From Eucommia ulmoides (taxonomy: Eukaryota; Streptophyta; Magnoliopsida; Garryales; Eucommiaceae): a stretch of 64,000 bases of DNA. The notes beneath the pieces were generated by a model, which was not told the DNA's origin, searched no databases, and was given only the letters and a program-made list of their open reading frames with translations. This document shows positions 57,620-64,000 of the stretch, piece after piece (within the stretch, counting starts at the first letter, position 1; every line of letters begins with the position of its first letter). Made by a program: the position numbers and the translations under genes. The DNA lies in assembly GCA_016647705.1 (NCBI GenBank), contig CM028326.1, positions 47,420,285 to 47,484,284 of the forward strand. The letters run 5' to 3'.

Positions 57620-58220
57620 CCACCCACCAAAAAGGTAACAAAAAAAAAATGTCGTGTGTCGAAATAATGCTCAAAGCCTAAGGGGTGCAAAGTGCCAAAA
57701 TAATAGGTAAGCTTCAGGGGACAAAACACCAAAGCTTGAGGGGTTCATTGTGTCAAAATAACTCCTAAAATACTTGAAGGGTAAAAAACGTCAAGAATGA
57801 CGCCCCAAAACTTCAAAGGTGCAAAGTGTAAAAATCTTTTATTGCCCCAAAACTTCCAAGATGCAAAGGTACAAAAGTGATGGGCCCAATTTCAAGGGTA
57901 TAAATTCTTCTCTCAAAGTTGCAAGGTGAAGTAATGGTAAAAGCTTCAGTGGTGCAATAGGAAATAAATGGTCTGCAGGGGTACAAAGTGTCAAAAGCTC
58001 AAGGTTCAAAGTGTCAAAAACTCAGGGGTACAAAGTGAAAGAAAAGGTCAAAAGCAAGGGTGGAAAGTGGTTACTAACTAGTAGCCAGTAGTTTGCTAAC
58101 CAGTACCATTGCTAGTCAGCAGGCTACTAACTAGCAAGTACTGGCCAACATCGCTACGAGTTAACAGGCTGCTGGCCTGTAGCGCAACTGGCCGATAGTT
58201 ACCCTGCACGCTCGGCACCT
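57620..58220 (+). repeat. degenerate short-unit repeats in element C
   Basis: Repeated phrases such as GGGTACAAAGTGTCAAAA and AAGCTTCA-GGGT (57,650-58,070), then CTAACTAGTAGCCAGTAG-like units (58,075-58,180). Unit limits are blurred. Confidence 0.65.
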
Positions 58221-58439
58221 CCGGCGAGTGCTCTTGCCCGACTCCCCTACTCGCTTTTGTCTCCTACCCCTCAGTGAAGGCCTGTCTATGCTTGGGATTT
58301 GTTGATGGTTCAGATAGTATTGTTTAGAATTCTGTCCGTCGGGTGTTCACCCATAATCTCTTTGCTCAAAATTGTTTGCTAACGGTTTGAGAAGCATTGT
58401 TTAGAATTCTACCAATAAGGGGGGTCACCCAGAGTTTCT

Positions 58440-58990
58440 TCGCCCAGAAGACGTCACGACCTGAAGTTCAAAAAATTAAGAAAAATTGCTGACACCCTGT
58501 CGTGCTATCTATGCCCGGCAGTTGAGCACATAGTATCTATTTTCAATAAAGTCGCCCAAAAGATATGACGGCCTGAAGTTCAAAAAATTGAGAAAATTTG
58601 TTGACACCCAAACATGTTATCTCTGCCCGACACACGAGCACAAGGGGGAATTTCCCAAATTAGTCCCCCAGAAGATCTTAACGGTTCGAAAAAATTCGCC
58701 CAGAATTTCTTCACTCAAAAGACGTGACGGCCTGAACTCCAAAAAATTGAGAAAATCTGTTGACGCCCTGACATGCTATTTCTACTCGGCATGAAGGCAC
58801 ATGGGGACATTTCCCAAATTAGTCCCCCAGAATAAGTTAACAGTTCAAAAAGTATTGTTCGAAATTCTGCCTGTCAGAAGTGCTGCCCACAAGACGTGAT
58901 GACGTAAGCTCCACAAAATTGAAAACGTTACTGACGCCCTCATGTGCTATCTCTATCCTGCAGCATTGCACATGGTAGCCATTTTCAAGC
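58440..58990 (+). repeat. 110-170 bp tandem repeat in element C
   Basis: Four imperfect copies starting near 58,445, 58,556, 58,717 and 58,890, each with GACGTGACGGCCTGAAGTTC, AAAAAATTGAGAAAAT, GTTGACGCCCTGACATGCTA, and a GAGCACA(T/A)-GG end. Confidence 0.85.
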
Positions 58991-59203
58991 AAAGTCGACC
59001 AGAAAACGTGCCCGCCTCCCAAGAGCTACAGTGACTTGGAGGCCGACGCTACATGAATCAAAGTCTGCCGGCCAGGAAGACTAACCTCTGGTCGTTCGAA
59101 CCAAAAGACCGACCGATGTTGTTTATTGTGTTTTGAAGCCTCCGGGACGCCCATTCCATCTAGAAATTGGTATCCCAGACAGTCTCACTTCCCTCGTCGC
59201 CCA

Positions 59204-59216
59204 AGGATAGGGGGAT
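59204..59216 (+). other. polypurine tract of element C
   Basis: AAGGATAGGGGGATAAC lies immediately before the LTR start at 59,220. Confidence 0.7.
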
Positions 59217-59219
59217 AAC

Positions 59220-60021
59220 TGATAAGGGTGTTTTTGGGTGTCATTGAGTCAGCATCAAGGCCCCAGCCACGTGTCCACTATCGTCGTGATGCGGCCACAT
59301 TCAGGAATCCAAAGTGTCACGCAGGAACACATGCCGACCAAAGCTTCTCCCCTGAATCTCCTTTGCAACCAGGGAAGAACAGTATACCTCGTAGAGACGC
59401 TGCCGTCTAGAACTCTGTGTCGTATCTCTAGACGGTCAACTTCAAGGACTTAGCCATTTGCCTCAACCAACACACCATTTTAGTCTATTTCTTTTCTAGA
59501 ATTCCATGGATCTCCAAGCTCCTTCACTAGCTCACCTCCACAGGCCTCACAGAGACCCATAGGCTTCTCCAAACAAGATCGAAAGCCTAAACCCACTGAT
59601 TATCTCCTAAATGCCCCGAATTATCGGCTAAACACATGGTTTTGCCTAATTAACCGTATTTAGGCCTAATTTGGCAAAACTAATCATCTCCAACGCCTAT
59701 AAATACTAGGGGCTATGCAAGCCCTAGGTAACCCTGAACACTCAATCGTTATTTACCTACTTGACGTGTTTCTGTACCTTTTCTCTTTGAGCACTTACAC
59801 TCACGCTGAAGGGGTTTCGCCAGGACAAATCCCGGCTCAGTCTTGTGCAGGTACAGCTCCATAAAGGGCAAGAATCTGGTCTTCAGTAAGTCAGTACCCC
59901 GGGACGACATTTATAGTTCAACAACTCCAGCTCCGACTTAACAACTACACGTCAGTAAGAGAACCCACTTGTCACCTGACTAGACTATACTCGAGGTGTT
60001 GACCACTTTGGGACACCAACA
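59220..60021 (+). repeat. 3' LTR of element C
   Basis: TGATAAGGGTGTTTTTGGGT to GGGACACCAACA, followed by ACTTT. A TATA box CCTATAAATACTAG is at about 59,697. Confidence 0.93.
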
Positions 60022-61499
60022 ACTTTCAATTTCATTTCTTGTACATATGTTAATAATATAATGTATTTGTTAGTGGGTGAATATTCTCATAGTGTAAATT
60101 TTAACTAAATATATATATATATATTGAAAGAAACTGCAAAAGTTTCATTCGTATTGATAAATTATTATAAATGATGTTTTGTAATCATAAGTTTACCCAA
60201 AAAAATAAAGAATGAAGAAAAATAAATAATAATTGATGTTGCCTGGAAACGGTAACATAGTGAAATTATAGATCTTTCCTTGTTAATCTCCATCCTGTTG
60301 CGCCTTAGCGAGGTTCCTGCACAAATCCTTGATACTAGATGGGTGGATCTTAGCGAAGGACCTCTGGCATGAGAGTAAGTATTTGATGGAAAGAAATAGA
60401 GAATCAGGTGTAAAGAGTAATGTTGAGTGATAGCATTGTGGAATACACCATACCTGAGCCTTTAACTTACCTAAGTATTTATACAATCCTTCATCGATTT
60501 AATAGAGAGGACGGAGTGTTTCGTCACCCATTCTGTTATGAAGTAATGATTGTCCTGTCCATTATGCGTTCCACATGCTAAGTGAATATTCTCCAGTGAT
60601 TCAGTGACAAGTCGTCCTTTTACGGTTAGCGTTTAGGCGCACCTGATGACCCGACCATCTCCAAGGATAAGTCTCGAGCTTTTTCAAGACAATGCTCTTC
60701 CTTTGGGGTGTCTGTCCTACTAGAGGTGATGGACCTGGGTCTAGACTAGTCGCGGCCCAGGCTTCTAGCGACGGATTATCTGGGCTTTACGGAGTAGGCT
60801 ACCCAGTACCAAATTCAGCACCATTAGTAGCCCCCAAGACTCCTAGGTCAGGTGGTCATGTTCTGGGAGTCTTCTAGCATAAGCTTTCTCACGATTACAC
60901 CTATCTTTAGCTTTGTATTGTCCTTCCTTGGATCGCTTTTCGAGGACTCTTCCCTATTTCAGGACTAAATTTATGGGTTTCTTGGGTTCATTTCCCTTCT
61001 GAAAAAAGGTTGCATAGCGAAACCAAAGACAAGAGCTTCAGACCCTCTAGTGCGTTTAGGAGGTCGGAGGATCCATTGCCCGGGAAGGATTCCCCGCCGA
61101 ATTCGTTGCCCCCAACAGTTCTTCCGTTGGAGGTACCCTCTACTTAGGAGGTGAGGAACATCGGGCTCACGATGGAGTCCACTGTTTGTAGAAATTCTTC
61201 TAACGCCCTGGACTTCTATCACTCAATCCTCATGTCCCACGACCTGGAGTCTCTATAAGAGGTCGATCCACATGTGGTAAACGGGGACGCAATGTCCCAC
61301 ACAGTGCAGCTTCTTCACGAGGTTGCCTTTTTGTGCTTTTGTCGCGACTATGGGAGATAGAGAGCCAAACTAGGGAAGGTAAATAGAAACCGAACCGACG
61401 AATAACCGAAAAAACCGAACCCAAATGGTTTGATTTTGAAACCGACCAAATGGTTTGGCTGCAATTTTGATTTTGAAATTAGCAAGCGAAACAGTTTTG
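60022..61499 (-). repeat. LTR-like sequence, minus strand (tentative)
   Basis: The minus strand holds a TATA box GTATAAATACTTAG (about 60,484-60,471), followed about 110 bp downstream by ATACTTACTCTCATGCC, similar to the CTTACTCTCATGCC that follows the TATA box in the element C LTR. This suggests a related LTR in reverse. Ends could not be set. The stretch 60,900-61,499 holds nothing recognisable. Confidence 0.35.
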
Positions 61500-61775
61500 G
61501 TTTTGGTTTTGATTTAGTTGCGAGTCTCCATGGAGCTCGAGGGACTGGATTAGATAAGGCTAACTTACTGAATCAGGATATATCTTAGTGAGCTGCATTG
61601 TTTATATTATTTATATTATATTTAGGTGTGCACTTGATATTAAACACTTATCCACTGCGTAACTAAGAAAATAATTAATTTAGGAAAATTGATTATTTGA
61701 TATTAAGTGTTTTAAAAATTATTTGTTTAAATTTTGTAACTACCCAATTCACCTCCCTCTTGGGTAGCTCCAACA
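61500..61775 (+). repeat. 3'-end fragment of a SIRE-type LTR
   Basis: Matches the ends of the other SIRE LTRs from GGAGCTCGAGGGACTGGATT through GGTGTGCACTTGATAT to CCTCTTGGGTAGCTCCAACA. Only the last quarter kilobase is present. Confidence 0.8.
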
Positions 61776-61868
61776 CGTACCACTTGTCTAACTTGGTAGC
61801 CTTTCCTTGGATTTCCAATGGCCGAGACCATTTGATCAGCTTCTTGTCTCTAATTTGCATCAGGACCG

Positions 61869-63161
61869 TTATGGGGCATTGACTAGCGTACAATTGGTGA
61901 AGCACAAAGGAGATCTATTCCTCCTCGACTTCTTGTCGGTACCATGCCTCTCTACCTCATTCCTCTTTTTCTTCAACCAGGAATCATCTCGACCGGGTTC
62001 GTCATAGTTAGGCTCTTCAACATTCCTCTTCCCATTGGCATCCTTTTCATCTTCGACACAGGCTTGATACACATCCTCCGTAGTGATAAACTCGATTGAG
62101 ATGACGAAAGCCCCAACCAAAGTCTTCGATGGTGCACGAGCCATGTCGTGCAAGAACAAACTCGTCTGCACCCCTGCCATCAGGATGGACATTGTCATCC
62201 TATTGTTGAGCTCCTCCACTTGGACAAACTCACAGCGAAACCTCTCAATGTAGGCTTCCAACTCTCGTCTTTCCTTTTCCGTATCGATATAAGATGCGAC
62301 AGGTTCTTTGCCCACTGCTTGCTGCTCACAAACTTGTGTGCAAAAACAAAACTAAAAGATTCAAAGAAATTGAAGCTACCTGGTTTCAATGCCTTGTACC
62401 ATTTGCGCGTTGCTTTACCAAGGGTCACCTAGAAAGATTAGCATTTTGTTTAGTCTGATGCTCCATGCAGGCCCATTTGCGCATGGTAGGTATCGAGGTG
62501 CTCCACTAGGTCGGAATCTCCCTCGTGCGTCTCGATCTAGGACAACATCTTGAAGTTAGTCGAGATCTTCTCCCGCAGCACTTGAGTGGTGAACGAAGAG
62601 GCATTCTTCTTTACTATCTCGTAATCGTTGGGCTCTTTCTTCTCGATCTGCCCAAGTATTTCATTGATGTCCTTGACTTGCTTACTTAGATCCTTATTAG
62701 TCTGTTGATATTTCTCGCTCTATCCTTAGTCTGTTTATATTTCTCGTAAACGTCGGTCCTTATTAGTCTGTCGGTCCCTCAGTCGAGACGTTAAGGAAGC
62801 CTCCACTAAAGGCGATGGAGCATTGCGAGATGCGTCGTGGGTCTTTCTCGTACTCCAGGTAGGGTGCGCCTTATTTCTTCGTACAAACGCTCCGTTCAGC
62901 CTACCTCCCTTTTGGTCCAAGCAAGGGTTGTCCTGGGTGCCAGTTGCAAGTGCACACTAGGGTCTTCTCGGATCCCAGTTTCAGGGCCTCGTCGGTTCGT
63001 CTGGCTTTCTCGACATAGCTCGTTACTTTCTTTCTGTATTCTCTCCAATTCTCTTCAAAGGTCGTGTTGCACCTGGCAACGTTCCACCTCTTGGCATTGT
63101 TCGTGCCGAATTCTCCCCGTCCCTCATCCGCAATAATTTGTGCCTCGCAAATAAGTGGCAC
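61869..63161 (-). pseudogene. Tat-like gypsy gag relic (minus strand)
   Basis: Read right to left. A charged segment (about 63,161-62,901; NWREYRKKVTSYVEKARRTD) may be the N-terminus. Then comes a clear gag core: REKISTNFKMLS, a stop, LVEHLDTYHAQMGLHGASD (about 62,495-62,440), TLGKATRKWYKALKPGSFNF (62,425 down), a frameshift near 62,300, AYIERFRCEFVQVEELNNRM, and a Lys/Glu-rich tail ending at 61,869. This is the same domain order as the gag of element C but from another family. No pol is found on its 3' side, where the SIRE LTR fragment lies. Confidence 0.75.
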
Positions 63162-64000
63162 GTACCCTTAAGGGACAAGTGGAGATCGATGCAGTTGACT
63201 CTGATCAGCCTTCTTCGTTAAATACCGAACAGTTTGGGGAAGATCTCGAATTTCTCTCATCAGTTCCATCAAGAGTATAGGTGACTCTCCCGATGGACCA
63301 GCTTCATGAGCAACCTGTCACGAATCGCGTCTTTACAAGGCAGTATGAAAGAACAAATATGTTAGTTGGAGGGTTGTAACGCTAGAATATTCCTCCTAGC
63401 TAGGTAGGTGTCAACACAACAAAGCATCCATTCGGAGTCAATGCATACTGACCCAGTTAAGTTCGGAGATTATGTTGTTGGTCAATGACCTAACAAAAGA
63501 AGATGGGTTTTGCCTCCCATGCACAAACTGGTAGGTAGTTGGAGCTGCTCTCTTGATGAGCCCAAGATAAGGCGAAACCAATTATCATTGTAGAAGAAGG
63601 AAGGCTTGCCCTCAAGCAGTGAAAGCGTTGAGGCACCGCACGAGCATTTGGCATTGCGAAAATATGAGCCCGTGACAAGTGGTATAAGAGCAGGGGCACA
63701 ATTAGCTCTACTTGGGACCCGCTCAAGCCTTAGGAACAGCACTCCTTGGGGAAGGAGTTGAGTTGGAGTCATGATTCACCAAGCACTCTTCAAAAGAATG
63801 GTAGGCAGAGAGTCGGTCGCATCATGTTGAAGATTCACGTCGATCGTGCGATCTGGAGCACCTCACCTTTTTATCTGTCGTGCAAAGAGCGGAGGCATGA
63901 CAAAGAATGCGACATTGAGAGTCGTTCGCATTACAGCGAGGACGTTTGTGATATTAGTTGGGGGAGAGTATCACAGACCACATTAGCGCTAAAATACGGC
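63162..64000. other. possible LTR end and primer site, otherwise unassigned
   Basis: CCCGTGACAAGTGGTATAAG at 63,669-63,688 and AGAGC after it look like an LTR end TGACA plus a tRNA-Met primer site with one change (TGGTATAAGAGC, 63,679-63,690). No matching LTR start or gag was seen within the window. Confidence 0.3.

Larger units (their letters stand above)
53298..60021 (+). mobile_element. element C: complete but pol-less gypsy element
   Basis: A 6,724-bp element with 801-bp and 802-bp LTRs, starting TGAT and ending AACA, flanked by the exact 5-bp duplication ACTTT (53,293-53,297 and 60,022-60,026). Inside are a primer-site-like sequence, a decayed Tat-type gag (about 54,770-56,090) and then about 3.1 kb of tandem repeats and non-coding sequence where pol would be. 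It ends at a purine tract (59,204-59,216). It must have relied on enzymes of a partner element, like other LARD or gag-only elements. It inserted about 0.3 kb upstream of the PLATZ promoter. Confidence 0.9.

Noticed and set aside
63679..63690. Full LTR retrotransposon starting at the primer-site-like TGGTATAAGAGC
   Set aside because: No LTR start, duplication or gag in the expected direction was found before the window ends. Kept only as a low-confidence note.
1..64000. tRNA, rRNA or snRNA genes
   Set aside because: I looked for cloverleaf-type arms with GGTTCGAATCC-like boxes and conserved rRNA stretches and saw none. GGTTCGGTC-like strings at 10-11 kb and 48 kb belong to the dispersed module and lack a tRNA A box at the proper distance.

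Overview
The window looks like a gene-poor, repeat-packed stretch of an angiosperm nuclear genome, most likely a eudicot. It is AT-rich. It contains one intron-bearing plant-specific transcription factor gene (PLATZ family, minus strand, about 51.7-52.8 kb), and most of the rest can be read as LTR retrotransposons, their relics, two MITEs, minisatellites and simple repeats. The species cannot be named from the sequence.

Layout: (1) 1-5,530: the 3' part of a SIRE/Maximus-like Ty1/copia element with decayed reverse transcriptase and RNase H and a 2.77 kb 3' LTR. (2) 5,531-15,165: relics that resemble Athila/Tat-type Ty3/gypsy LTRs and leaders. They hold a three-copy conserved module, hairpin-rich dispersed repeats, a PIF/Harbinger-like MITE (12,197-12,804) and a minisatellite of hairpin-forming monomers (13.78-14.72 kb). 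(3) 15,166-17,436: a solo SIRE-type LTR on the minus strand. (4) 17,437-19,079: a promoter-like region with local tandem duplications. (5) 19,080-47,720: a three-level nest. A SIRE-like element without pol, flanked by CACAC on both sides, contains chromovirus-like element A (22,703-42,051). The 3' LTR of A was in turn split by chromovirus-like element B (29,874-40,230, flanked by TTGTC on both sides). (6) 47,721-51,717: AT-rich sequence with a second MITE copy (49,094-49,623). (7) The PLATZ gene. (8) 53,298-60,021: a complete but pol-less gypsy element C with 0.8 kb LTRs and an ACTTT target-site duplication. (9) 60,022-64,000: fragments of a minus-strand gypsy gag, a SIRE LTR end and promoter-like pieces.

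No element appears able to move by itself: every coding region is broken, and several catalytic residues are replaced. The most interesting features are structural. The LTRs of A and B each carry a tandem array of small hairpins with compensatory base changes, at the same place just upstream of a shared block of about 55 bp, inside a conserved potential leader intron. Other points are the gag-plus-env-like element without pol, the inverted triplication of its 5' LTR, and in the PLATZ gene a GC-AG intron and an AUG-UAA leader motif. All calls are from reading by eye; no searches or alignments were run.
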